Positions 54,876 to 63,979 of a stretch of 64,000 nucleotides of DNA are shown in pieces (the first letter of the stretch is position 1; each line of letters opens with the position of its first letter). Made by a program: the position numbers and the translations under genes. This stretch comes from Flavobacterium sp. N2820. GTDB lineage: Bacteria > Bacteroidota > Bacteroidia > Flavobacteriales > Flavobacteriaceae. The DNA is taken from contig NZ_CP110008.1 of NCBI RefSeq assembly GCF_025947285.1, positions 868,001 through 932,000 on the forward strand, given 5' to 3'. The notes below the pieces were generated by a model. The model was not told where the DNA came from and ran no database searches. It saw only the letters and a list, made by a program, of their open reading frames with translations.

Positions 54876-55577
54876 CTAATCCCGAATACAACGAACCGAC
54901 AAACCTGTCCCTTTATCAAAACCAATGCTGTACCATCCAATATCATCACCAGTTGATAATAGATAATATTGCCATGCATAAAAGGGCTCAAGATGTGTTG
55001 TAGTCCACCAATGACCATATCGTGTAATTGGAGTAAAATACCCAGAATGATGACGCATACCGCCTGGAAGACCACAAAAACCCACTTCATTAGTGCCGTT
55101 TCCTTCATTAGGCCAACCTTTTTCGCATTTTAACTTTCTTCCCGCTAATGGTTGACCTCCCAAAAATTCTACTAAACTTGCCCACTCGTCTTTGCTGGGG
55201 ATGTGAAAACCTTCAGGAGCAAGGCCCCGTTGATCAGTAACCGCAAACCAATTATACAATTTACCATATTTTTCACCATTGCTAGCATCACTATACAGAT
55301 AACACCAAGCGGGTTGATTTTCAAGATAGGCTTTTTTCCAAGCAGCATCACTTTGTGCTTCGGGAATAACATCACCATTTCTAAACGTTACTACCTCTAA
55401 ATTTTTGGTTGTCCAATGTTGATTTCCTATTTGTACAGTTTCAACCTGTTGAGCGTAGATTTGAAAATTAAGCCCAATTGATGAGAAGAGTAAAAGATAA
55501 ATCAATTGATCATTGATTTTTTTGTATATCGTTTTGTTTTGATGCTGCATTAATTCTTGTTTATTCATTACTACCAT
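54876..55577 (-). CDS. FISUMP-domain secreted protein
   Basis: 233 aa. The N-terminus has a signal-like helix (QLIYLLLFSSIGLNFQIYAQQ) after a ~25-residue polar start, so one of the internal ATGs (55568 or 55550) may be the true start. The rest is a FISUMP domain closely like that at 49.2-49.8 kb: VQIGNQHWTTKNLEV, YGKLYNWFAVTDQRGLAPEGFHIPSKDEW, FCGLPGGMR and GLSVRCIRD. It has no lipobox. It lies at the downstream end of the minus-strand block. Confidence 0.82.
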   Translation of the reverse strand: MVVMNKQELMQHQNKTIYKKINDQLIYLLLFSSIGLNFQIYAQQVETVQIGNQHWTTKNLEVVTFRNGDVIPEAQSDAAWKKAYLENQPAWCYLYSDASNGEKYGKLYNWFAVTDQRGLAPEGFHIPSKDEWASLVEFLGGQPLAGRKLKCEKGWPNEGNGTNEVGFCGLPGGMRHHSGYFTPITRYGHWWTTTHLEPFYAWQYYLLSTGDDIGWYSIGFDKGTGLSVRCIRD

Positions 55578-55653
55578 ATCATATTTTGAAAGTTCATAAA
55601 AAGATTAGTTTTACTACTGTTTAACCAACATATATTGCTTATAATTTTTATTA

Positions 55654-55725
55654 TCAACTATTTTCTACAATATTCATCTCTTCCTCACGCAACACATCTA
55701 ATTTATAACCCATATAATATACTAA
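55654..55725 (-). pseudogene. 3'-end relic of a lost gene (relic 1)
   Basis: Minus-strand codons LVYYMGYKLDVLREEEMNIVENS then TGA, preceded in frame by a stop at 55728-55726. The pattern LVY..Y.L..EEE..IVE.S is the usual C-terminal tail of Eco57I/type II-IIG-like modification enzymes, from memory. Forty-seven of 60 bases match relic 2 at 61022-61081, including the shared ending GAAAATAGTTGAT. Confidence 0.5.
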
Positions 55726-55743
55726 TCATCATTAGGTTGAGAT

Positions 55744-56463
55744 TTAGTTATATTGTTCAGGATTTAATCTTTTCATTTCCTTTTCCAATTCATATATGTT
55801 GTTTTCCCAAATTGATATATCTTCTTTTGCTACAGCAATTTGATTTTCCCTTTCACTTGCAGTTCTTAGAAATTTAAACTCCGTTACATTGACTAATTTC
55901 TTGTTAGCTTTTCTAAGTTCTTCGTGCGCAATATTCAATTCGTTGACGATTTCATCGATTCTCTTCTTTCTTGCTTTTTCTCGTTCTCTCTCGATGCGTT
56001 CTTGTTCTAATCGTTCTTTTTCCGCAATTATTTCTTTTTGTTTGGAAATCTCTTCGTTTTGAATTTTTAACTGCTCGTTATAAATTTCGGTTTCTTTATT
56101 TTCTCTTTCAATCTCATCTTTTTGAAAGCTTTGCATCATTTTGAATGTTAATGAAAGTAGCAAAACAAGTATTCCAACAGATATAAAAAATGTTTTTTTT
56201 CTAAGTCCAAATATCTTGTCTTCCTGTTCAACTTCAATTTCAGAAAGTACTTTTTTTATGGGTGGTGGCGTTGAAATTGGTTTTATTGGAGGTGGAACTG
56301 AAATAAAAAGTGACTTTAATTCCTCTATTTCATCCGCATTTTTCCAATCGTCTAATCCTTCAAACCAAACTTTAGTAGTTCGTGTTATTTTTTTTGATTT
56401 TAATTCCTCTAAATTAAAAGGTCCTTGTTGTTCGTCGTCAATGAATAAGAAAAAGGTTTTCAT
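55744..56463 (-). CDS. GYF_2-domain membrane protein with long coiled coil
   Basis: 239 aa. N-terminal GYF_2 (DUF4339) domain, residues 1-54: FLFIDDEQQGPFNLEELKS, TRTTKVWFEGLDDWKNADEIEELKSLF. Pro-rich linker (SVPPPIKPISTPPPIKK), a membrane helix (about 92-109) and a charged coiled coil to about residue 220. Probably a protein-interaction adaptor at the membrane. It is 33 bp downstream of a second GYF_2 protein, a likely duplication. Confidence 0.85.
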   Translation of the reverse strand: MKTFFLFIDDEQQGPFNLEELKSKKITRTTKVWFEGLDDWKNADEIEELKSLFISVPPPIKPISTPPPIKKVLSEIEVEQEDKIFGLRKKTFFISVGILVLLLSLTFKMMQSFQKDEIERENKETEIYNEQLKIQNEEISKQKEIIAEKERLEQERIEREREKARKKRIDEIVNELNIAHEELRKANKKLVNVTEFKFLRTASERENQIAVAKEDISIWENNIYELEKEMKRLNPEQYN

Positions 56464-56496
56464 CGTTATTTATATTTTTATTAAACTTCCTTTGGA

Positions 56497-57171
56497 TTAT
56501 TTTATACTTGCATTGATAACATCCCAACCTAAAGTACTAACATTGCTGTAAGCTTTCACCTTTAGTTTAAACTCTTGTTTGCTATTAGGTGGATAAAATT
56601 CATAAAGGGTATAATCTTCAGAACCAATTAGCGTGTTGGTCTTACTATAAAAATTCACTCTAACAGTTACATCTTTATAGGTGGTTACCGTTGCAGTATT
56701 AGTAATAACGCCGTTGATTTTTACTTTATCACCTATAAAATTACTAGTGTAAGTTCCATCTGCTTGTAAATAGTTCAATGGACTGGCTGCTTCAATTTCT
56801 TGAATAGTCATGACACTTTCTTGATAAGTTGATGTTGAAGATTTTTTTGAATCTAAAATATTGACAACAAGCGATAATAGAATTAAAATTAAAAAAACAA
56901 TCCCAATAATTTTAAAGATTTTATATAACGAAGAATGCGTTTTTATATTAACAGTTACGTCTTGTTTTTTATTTTTAGTTGTGGTCTTTTTTATTGGCGG
57001 TGGCAAAACTGGAAACAGCATTTTCAATTCTTCTACAGTTCCAGCTTCTCTCCAATCTTCCATGCCTTCACACCATACTTGCGTAGTACGCGTAATATTT
57101 TTTTGTTTTAATTCTTCAATAGAGAATGGTCCAATAGTGTCTGTACCATCATGTAAGTAATATTTATTCAT
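56497..57171 (-). CDS. GYF_2-domain membrane protein with FxLYD-like domain
   Basis: 224 aa. N-terminal GYF_2 domain (YYLHDGTDTIGPFSIEELKQ, TRTTQVWCEGMEDWREAGTVEELKMLF), Pro/Lys linker, membrane helix (about 84-105), and a C-terminal FxLYD-like beta domain (VKINGVITNTATVTTYKDVTVRVNFYS, GSEDYTLYEFYPPNS). The GYF half is clearly paralogous to its downstream neighbour, but the outer domains differ. Confidence 0.85.
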   Translation of the reverse strand: MNKYYLHDGTDTIGPFSIEELKQKNITRTTQVWCEGMEDWREAGTVEELKMLFPVLPPPIKKTTTKNKKQDVTVNIKTHSSLYKIFKIIGIVFLILILLSLVVNILDSKKSSTSTYQESVMTIQEIEAASPLNYLQADGTYTSNFIGDKVKINGVITNTATVTTYKDVTVRVNFYSKTNTLIGSEDYTLYEFYPPNSKQEFKLKVKAYSNVSTLGWDVINASIK

Positions 57172-57186
57172 TTTTTTGTTTTTATT

Positions 57187-57261
57187 TTAGGCAATTTCAC
57201 CTGATTTTACCCAGGTTAAAAGCGTTTCAATTAAGTGTTGGCTTACGGAGTATTTTTGCAT
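57187..57261 (-). pseudogene. DUF262 (GmrSD/ParB-like) N-terminal stub
   Basis: 24 codons then TAA: MQKYSVSQHLIETLLTWVKS, then GEIA. This is the start of many DUF262 proteins, where the next residues would be IPEIQRPFVW; here TAA follows directly after GEIA. DUF262 proteins form type IV restriction and other defence enzymes. I read it as the scar of a deleted DUF262 gene at the junction between the NTPase and the GYF genes. Confidence 0.6.
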
Positions 57262-57273
57262 GATTAATATTTT

Positions 57274-60200
57274 CTATCTCTTATTTTTTAATTGCCAAAT
57301 TTTCAATTTACCATTTTTTTCTTTTTTTGAACCAAGAATTCTTCTGAATAAGAGTAAATAGAATTGATTATTTTCAACAGTATCTAAAAGATCAATTGTT
57401 TCAAGATTTTCTGTTAGATTAATAAATGGACTTCCCAAAGAAATTAGTCTTGCATTCAATTTATCTAAGGGTAGAGATTTAGTGTAGTATTTATTAAATA
57501 GAGCAACTTTAGTACTAATTAAATTATTTGAAGAGAGTAAAGAATTAAGTAAAGTTTCACTTATTGAAATATTTACTTGGTTTAATAGAAATTTACAAAT
57601 AAACGATTGTAGATTTCGATCTTCAATAATTAAATTTTCATCTATAGTTTTAATGACATCTAATTTATTTCCTTCACTAAAAACCTTTGAATTCATTATA
57701 TCCAACACAATTGTACTTGTAAAAGGTAACTCTTCAATTGACTCAAAAAAATCATCCTTATTCAATTCAGAATAAATTAAAATTAATTGTTCATGAATAT
57801 TTTTAATATCTGTAAAGTTCTCTACTGAAAAAGGAATGACATTGTTTTTAATTAAAATTTCAACTTTGTTTTTTTCAACACCCTCTACTTCAGAAAAATT
57901 ATAATGATACGGTATTTTTGTAGCAAGGGAACTATAGCTTTCAATATCAATACTGCTATGTATTAGTTTTGTTATAAATTGAGTTTTAATTCTATCATCT
58001 TCTTCTTCGATTATTTCTTTTGAAAGGATATCAAATATTTCTTTCCGGTTTAAATACTCTACTAGTACATTGTCAATTTCATTAAATTCTTTAAAATAAT
58101 CAATTATATTTTGCCATGAAACGATTAATTTATTGTTATTAAAAAATATTGGCCATAAATTTTTCTCTTTTACATGTATAAGTTTATTGATTAATGTATT
58201 ATTCTTTTCAATTAATTGAATTTCCAATTCCTCAGAAACAACTAATTCATTCAAAATTTTTAAAACACTTTGTTCAGACTCATTTAAATTATTTTCAAAC
58301 TCAAATAATACACATTCAAGATAATATTCTATTTCATAATCAATATAAGAATTTAATCTTGTACAGCCAGAATTCGAAATCAATGTATAATTTTTTAAAT
58401 TTAATTCCTTTAAATCAACATCATTAGTTTTGAAAGCAGAAATCATTAATTTAATCATATCGAAATTAATTTCATAAAGATTATTTTCATAGATGAACTT
58501 TAATAATTGAACATGTTTGTCGTCAAAAATTAGTCTATCAAACTGAACTTTTTCATCCTTAAGAAACTGTTCTACTTTAGTTTTATTATCATCCTCAAAA
58601 TAAATTGATGCTAATGATTCAGAATAATTTAAAAAATAAAATATTGATTTGTTTTTATTTAATTCCTTAATTTTTGAAACGGGGATATTTTTAAATAACA
58701 ACCTTAAATATGATGATTTTTTGTCAATCGAATATTCTGTTGAATTTTCTAAATAATTAAAAATATTAGTCCATGTATTTGATACATGTCTAATAAAAAT
58801 ATTTTTATTTGTATCATTAGTGTATTGCAAATATTCATCAATAAATAAAATTGAATTCTCCGTTTCATTTTTTAAAACATTCATAATTTTGATTATTTCA
58901 ACCGATTTATTACTCTCAATGAGATAATCCATCAATGAAAAATTTAATATCTCTTGTCTGTAAAAATAGGCATCATCAATTTTATTCAATATACTATTAA
59001 ACTCATTTAGTTTTATATCAAATGGTAACTGTTTCGAGTTAAAACTTAATAAGAAATCTCTATCTTCTTTAGATAAATTCCCATCTTGTCTTGAAATATA
59101 ATGTTCATAATCTTCATCTATATATCCAACTTTGACTAAAAAATTAATTAAATCATAGTTCTTTACCTTATTCTCATTTTCATCACCCTCTAATGTTTTC
59201 TCATAATCTAATTGTAGCTGTTTAAAATAATTTATACTTTCAAATTCATTAAGTAGTTCTGATAGTTTTTTTGAATTTATTGACTTGATTTTATTTTGGT
59301 TTATTTCTACTTTAATTCTAAGTTCTTCAATATTATTTGAAGCTTTGTTAGTAATTCTTTCAAGTCTCTGTGAGTAATTAATAGAAGGATTAACAGCCTT
59401 TTCAATTTCATTGAAAGATAATTGTATTGAATGACTATTTGAACTATACCAATCATAATATATGTGATTATTTTTAGTGAAAATTTTAAAATTTTCTTCT
59501 TGCACTAAATCAGATGGATTGATTTTTTTTGAGTTTAATGTTACATTAATAACACCATGACCATTTCTTTGATTTACAATTTCAAGAAACTTTGCTACAT
59601 ATAGCATTCGTAATTCTTTAGTATTAGTTAAAATTTCTTTGTTTAATAAATCAATTAATCCTTCAAAAGTGTTTATTTCTTGCTCAATTTTTTTTATTGT
59701 ATCGTCTATTAGTTTAATCTTATTTTTTAACAATTGGTAAACATACCCCTTTCGATTATTTAATAAATCAAATTCTGTTGGTTCTACGTTTTTGTATACC
59801 ATCATTGCAAATAGTTTTTTCTCATCTACATTTTCATTAAGAATGTTTTTATAAACTTTATATTCATTTGCAATAGAAATTATAACTCTCATGTCACTTA
59901 AATAAAGTGACACTTTTTCTATAAAATTTTTGAATTCTCTCTTTTCATTTATGTTTTCAATTGATTCAATTTCATTATTAAATCTTCTAATAAGTTCTAT
60001 TGCAGAATTTGTATAGTTTATGATGGGAACGACTGGTAATATGAAATCGAAGAATTTAGTACGCTCATTTTGTGTAAAAATATCGTCAATTACGGCATAT
60101 ACAAAAGTCACTTTACCTTTTTCTCTAATTGGCTCGTAATTATTAATCAGAAAATTAATTTCTCGAAGTTTTATATAAATTTCTGTATTATTAAATCTAT

Positions 60201-60999
60201 CTAAATCTTCAAAAAAAACTACATCAATTGGATTTCTTTCAAAAAAATATAAAATTTCATCAATCTCATTTTCAAAATTTATTGTTGCTTTTTCATGTTT
60301 ACTTTCTAATTCTGCTTCATTAATCTTAAATTTTGTCATCTTAAAATTGATGAAAAAATCATATACTTTATATACAATAAAGATTAGACCCGCAAATGAA
60401 ACTATACTATAAACTCCATTAAAGAAAGAAGAATAAAAATCTAATCCTAAAGCAAAAATTAAAGAATCTAAAATATTATTATTAGTAAAATATAAAATTG
60501 AAATTAACCAACAGAAAAATAAAAATGCGTTTAAAGCAATATACTTATGATTTACAATTCTTTTAAATCTTGATTCTGGAACTTTATCAGGATGAACTTT
60601 ATAAAAGAGTTGTTTTAATATACAATATTCTAATTTTGATGTAATTTTTTCATCTTTGACAAATTTATCATCAAAAGTTGCTAAAGATATATCTATATAA
60701 CTAAGTGGATATATGTGTTTAAAAGTTTTTATAATTGATGTTTTCCCTGAACCATAAGGACCAGATAAGGCAATATTAAAAATATTACTATCTCCAATTG
60801 CTTCTTTAAGTAAAATAGAATGTTTATCTTGTTCTTCGTTCAAAATCTTTGCAGAAAAACCTTCTATAGTCCTTTCGGAAAGGCTAATTGATTTTTTCTT
60901 TGCTAAATCATTTAATTTCAATATTATAATATTGTCAATTAAGAAATCATATACATCAGATTTAAATTTCTTCAGTTTGATTATTATTTTTTCAGTCAT
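57274..60999 (-). CDS. KAP/YobI-like membrane P-loop NTPase
   Basis: 1241 aa. Walker A in ALSGPYGSGKTS (Gly80-Ser88) and Walker B VVFFEDLDRF (260-269), with two membrane helices inserted between (about 151-172 and 195-215). This insertion is the hallmark of KAP NTPases; EDLDRF and the size suggest the YobI-like branch. The region 330-1241 is helical with coiled-coil parts (EQEINTFEGLIDLLNKEIL) and probably forms repeats. YobI-like ATPases have been placed in toxin/defence contexts; that role here is inferred from the restriction-modification neighbour. Codon use is very AT-rich. Confidence 0.82.
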   Translation of the reverse strand: MTEKIIIKLKKFKSDVYDFLIDNIIILKLNDLAKKKSISLSERTIEGFSAKILNEEQDKHSILLKEAIGDSNIFNIALSGPYGSGKTSIIKTFKHIYPLSYIDISLATFDDKFVKDEKITSKLEYCILKQLFYKVHPDKVPESRFKRIVNHKYIALNAFLFFCWLISILYFTNNNILDSLIFALGLDFYSSFFNGVYSIVSFAGLIFIVYKVYDFFINFKMTKFKINEAELESKHEKATINFENEIDEILYFFERNPIDVVFFEDLDRFNNTEIYIKLREINFLINNYEPIREKGKVTFVYAVIDDIFTQNERTKFFDFILPVVPIINYTNSAIELIRRFNNEIESIENINEKREFKNFIEKVSLYLSDMRVIISIANEYKVYKNILNENVDEKKLFAMMVYKNVEPTEFDLLNNRKGYVYQLLKNKIKLIDDTIKKIEQEINTFEGLIDLLNKEILTNTKELRMLYVAKFLEIVNQRNGHGVINVTLNSKKINPSDLVQEENFKIFTKNNHIYYDWYSSNSHSIQLSFNEIEKAVNPSINYSQRLERITNKASNNIEELRIKVEINQNKIKSINSKKLSELLNEFESINYFKQLQLDYEKTLEGDENENKVKNYDLINFLVKVGYIDEDYEHYISRQDGNLSKEDRDFLLSFNSKQLPFDIKLNEFNSILNKIDDAYFYRQEILNFSLMDYLIESNKSVEIIKIMNVLKNETENSILFIDEYLQYTNDTNKNIFIRHVSNTWTNIFNYLENSTEYSIDKKSSYLRLLFKNIPVSKIKELNKNKSIFYFLNYSESLASIYFEDDNKTKVEQFLKDEKVQFDRLIFDDKHVQLLKFIYENNLYEINFDMIKLMISAFKTNDVDLKELNLKNYTLISNSGCTRLNSYIDYEIEYYLECVLFEFENNLNESEQSVLKILNELVVSEELEIQLIEKNNTLINKLIHVKEKNLWPIFFNNNKLIVSWQNIIDYFKEFNEIDNVLVEYLNRKEIFDILSKEIIEEEDDRIKTQFITKLIHSSIDIESYSSLATKIPYHYNFSEVEGVEKNKVEILIKNNVIPFSVENFTDIKNIHEQLILIYSELNKDDFFESIEELPFTSTIVLDIMNSKVFSEGNKLDVIKTIDENLIIEDRNLQSFICKFLLNQVNISISETLLNSLLSSNNLISTKVALFNKYYTKSLPLDKLNARLISLGSPFINLTENLETIDLLDTVENNQFYLLLFRRILGSKKEKNGKLKIWQLKNKR

Positions 61000-61021
61000 A
61001 GCTTTATTTTTATAAAAGAAA

Positions 61022-61081
61022 TCAACTATTCTCTACAATTCTTATGTCCTCTTCACTCAAACCATAAAATTTATAAACCAT
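61022..61081 (-). pseudogene. 3'-end relic of a lost gene (relic 2)
   Basis: Minus-strand codons MVYKFYGLSEEDIRIVENS then TGA, preceded in frame by TAA. It has the same tail pattern as relic 1 (47 of 60 bases match by hand). It lies between the restriction-modification gene and the NTPase gene. The two relics are in the same orientation, 5.4 kb apart. Confidence 0.55.
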
Positions 61082-61144
61082 TTAGTCTATTTATTATTTT
61101 TTTTAACAATTTGAGCATTTTTGCTTTATTCTATTAATTACATT

Positions 61145-63877
61145 TTATTTCTTCCCTTTCTTCTCCTTCACAAACAACCCAGATGTATATTTCTCATACA
61201 ACTCAAATAAAAACTCCATGCGTTTGGCTTCGCTGGTGAAGGCTTGTTTGCTGTAGGCAGCATCAACGGCTTTATCTAGTTCGTTGTGGGCTTTTACTAA
61301 AGCTGGCGGCATGGTTAACGGATTGTATAAATCTGCTAATGAACTAGTAGGAAAAGAAGCTCTTAAATCTAAAACATTTTGTGCTTTTTCCTCAATAGTT
61401 TTTATTTGTTTTTCAGATGGATTTTCTGGCCAAGGATAGTTGTTGTAAACTATAGAATTTGAATACCTATAATCGCTCTTTAATCTACCACATAAATTAC
61501 GAACCCAAGTCATATGCATTTCTGAAGTTAATAATCCAAAATGGAACAATTTTGCATTTGGAATAATTAAACATAAATTACTAGCAATAATATTTGAAGG
61601 CATAAACCCAATTGGGATATATTTTCTCCTTTCAGAAGAAACACTTGGAATAATAATATATTCACTTTCATTATGTGAAACAAATGCGAATTGAGAGGGT
61701 CTGTTTGCCAATTCTCTTGTTTCCTTTCTTGTGCTGCTTTCTCTAAATTTTTTTACACTTTTTAATCTTTCAGAAATGAAATCTGATTTTCGTAAGTCGT
61801 TAGGCTCTGCATCTTTTAGCCAAAGACAATATCTTGGTATATTATTTATAAACTCTATACTTCCTACATATTTTCTAATGTATTTAGAAATATTTAAGTC
61901 TTGTTTTTTTGCTATATTTCTTTCTTCTTCAGTAAGTAACAAAAATCCTCCATCAATAGGTTGATTTCCAAACTTTATGTTTGGAACAGAACAAATTGGA
62001 GTTGTTCTCTTTTCAATTAAAACATCTTTAGCATCGACTAAATATTGATTAATGTTTTTTGCTTTTATTTCATGAGCTTCGCCTTTTATATCTTCGTATT
62101 CAAATATTCTTTTATTTATTGAATCATAATTTGCGAAACCAACAATAACACAATATACTGCTGCATTACCTTTTGCTTCATTGCTCCATTTAAAAGTTCG
62201 ATGTGCAAAGTGAATTTTAATTCCATATTTAATTAACATCTGTCCCCATAAAATACTAGTTTGTTCACCTTGAACAATCGAATTAGTAGAAACAAACGCT
62301 GTTTTTATTTTTGTATTTTGAATGTATTTAGCAGCTTTTAAATACCATCCCGAAACATAATCTAAAACTCCACAACCTTTACTGTTATCAAACTCTTTAA
62401 TAATTTGATTTCTTTGGAATTGGCTCATAATTTTTGAACCAATGAATGGTGGATTTCCAATAATGTATGAAAGTTGATTTTTAGCTACAACATCTTCCCA
62501 GTTTACTTCCAAAGCGTCACCATGCACAATTTTTGCCGATTTTTTTAATGGCAAACGTGCAAAGTATTGTCCAAATTCATTACTAATTTGCATGTTCATT
62601 TGGTGGTCAATTAACCACATGGCTACTTCGGCAATACGTGCTGGAAATTCTTCGTATTCAATGCCGTACATCATATCGACGTTCAGCCAAATAATACTTT
62701 CTATTTCAGTTACATATTGGTTTTTATATTGTGCTCTTAAAATCTCTAATTCCAACAAACGTAATTCACGATAAGTAATTACTAAGAAGTTACCGCAACC
62801 ACAAGCAGGGTCTAAGAATTTGAGTTGGCTAATTTTTTTATGGAACTCAGGTAATTTGTTTTTGTTTCCTTTGATGCTTTCAAATTCCGCCCACAATTCA
62901 TCTAAAAATAATGGCTTTATTAATTTTAAGATATTGCTTTCACTGGTGTAATGTGCTCCTAAGTTTCTTCGTTCTTTTGGATTCATTACACTTTGAAACA
63001 TGGAACCAAAAATAGCCGGAGAAATTTTACTCCAATCGATGTAACAACAATCTAATAAAGCTTGGCGCATTTTACTATCAAAACTTGCCATAGGCAAAAT
63101 TTCTTCAAACAGTTTTCCATTCACATACGGAAAGTCGTTTAATTGCTCGTCCAAGTTTTTGAATCGTTTGTCTTTAGCAGTATTTAACACCTGGAACAAT
63201 TCTTGAATTTTGGAAGCTAAATCACTTCCATCTTCAGCGGTTCTATGTTCTATGTAATCTTGAAATTGTTGTTTATCAAAAATAGTAGTGTCTTCCGCAA
63301 ACAAACAGAATAAAATTCGAACTAAATATACTTCTAACGGATGTCCTTCATACCCAATTTCTTCTAATCGGTCGTGCAATTTCCCCATTAATTCCGCTGC
63401 TTTGATGTTGGCAGGGTCTTGTTCCTTATATGTTTTCTTTTGATAGCCTAAAAGATAGCCGAAGCTTTGCACATTTAGTACTAATTCGTCTAAAGTAAAG
63501 GATAAAGTCGTTTGTTCTTCGGTATCGTATAATCTGAATATATGGAAATCACATACCAAAACGTATTTTGGGAGTTCATTTTGTTTTAAACCATGCGTAT
63601 AATCAATCGCTTGTTGAAATGCTTTGTCAAGGTTTTTACCACGACTTTTCATTTCAACTAAAATAGTTCCTTTCCAAAGCAAGTCGATATACCCATCGGC
63701 ATCCGATAGTTTTTTTACTCGGTGTTCAAACGTTCCAATCTTCTTACGAGTGATTCCAAAGACATCAAAAAAAGCATCTAAAAATGGTTTTGCATCAGCT
63801 TCTTCATTAGTGGTATCTTTCCATTCTTTGGAAAATTTAACTGCTCTATCTTTTATCTCATTCCAGCTTAACGCCAT
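61145..63877 (-). CDS. MmeI-like single-chain restriction-modification enzyme (type IIL)
   Basis: 910 aa. N-terminal PD-(D/E)XK nuclease with the MmeI spacing: Asp65, nine residues, Glu75, Lys77 (DGYIDLLWKGTILVEMKSRG). Helical spacer (about 150-300). Gamma-class N6-adenine methylase with SAM motif I LDPACGCGNFL (355-365) and catalytic motif IV GNPPF (474-478). Then a target-recognition region and a C-terminal helical tail (NNYPWPENPSEKQIKTIEEK and beyond). All catalytic motifs are intact, so it probably cuts and methylates. The target-recognition segment decides specificity, which I cannot predict. Confidence 0.9.
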   Translation of the reverse strand: MALSWNEIKDRAVKFSKEWKDTTNEEADAKPFLDAFFDVFGITRKKIGTFEHRVKKLSDADGYIDLLWKGTILVEMKSRGKNLDKAFQQAIDYTHGLKQNELPKYVLVCDFHIFRLYDTEEQTTLSFTLDELVLNVQSFGYLLGYQKKTYKEQDPANIKAAELMGKLHDRLEEIGYEGHPLEVYLVRILFCLFAEDTTIFDKQQFQDYIEHRTAEDGSDLASKIQELFQVLNTAKDKRFKNLDEQLNDFPYVNGKLFEEILPMASFDSKMRQALLDCCYIDWSKISPAIFGSMFQSVMNPKERRNLGAHYTSESNILKLIKPLFLDELWAEFESIKGNKNKLPEFHKKISQLKFLDPACGCGNFLVITYRELRLLELEILRAQYKNQYVTEIESIIWLNVDMMYGIEYEEFPARIAEVAMWLIDHQMNMQISNEFGQYFARLPLKKSAKIVHGDALEVNWEDVVAKNQLSYIIGNPPFIGSKIMSQFQRNQIIKEFDNSKGCGVLDYVSGWYLKAAKYIQNTKIKTAFVSTNSIVQGEQTSILWGQMLIKYGIKIHFAHRTFKWSNEAKGNAAVYCVIVGFANYDSINKRIFEYEDIKGEAHEIKAKNINQYLVDAKDVLIEKRTTPICSVPNIKFGNQPIDGGFLLLTEEERNIAKKQDLNISKYIRKYVGSIEFINNIPRYCLWLKDAEPNDLRKSDFISERLKSVKKFRESSTRKETRELANRPSQFAFVSHNESEYIIIPSVSSERRKYIPIGFMPSNIIASNLCLIIPNAKLFHFGLLTSEMHMTWVRNLCGRLKSDYRYSNSIVYNNYPWPENPSEKQIKTIEEKAQNVLDLRASFPTSSLADLYNPLTMPPALVKAHNELDKAVDAAYSKQAFTSEAKRMEFLFELYEKYTSGLFVKEKKGKK

Positions 63878-63908
63878 TTGTGTTTTGTTTTAATTGTAGT
63901 ATAATTCC

Positions 63909-63939
63909 CAAACATAACGAAAAAAAAGCACCTGTACAA
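63909..63939 (-). promoter_or_regulatory. Promoter of the restriction-modification operon
   Basis: On the minus strand TTG (63939-63937), 20 nt, TATGTTTG (63916-63909), matching the Bacteroidetes consensus, 31 bp before the start codon. Confidence 0.65.
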
Positions 63940-63940
63940 C

Positions 63941-63979
63941 CCGTAAAAATACCTGATTTTCAAACCAGGTAAAACTACG
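63941..63979. promoter_or_regulatory. Nested inverted repeat upstream of the RM promoter
   Basis: CCGTA, AAAA, TACCTG, a 10-nt centre (ATTTTCAAAC), CAGGTA, AAAC, TACGG: two nested perfect inverted arms separated by short A-rich internal segments. It sits immediately upstream of the -33 TTG. It could be an operator or a terminator of a gene beyond the window edge. Confidence 0.5.
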
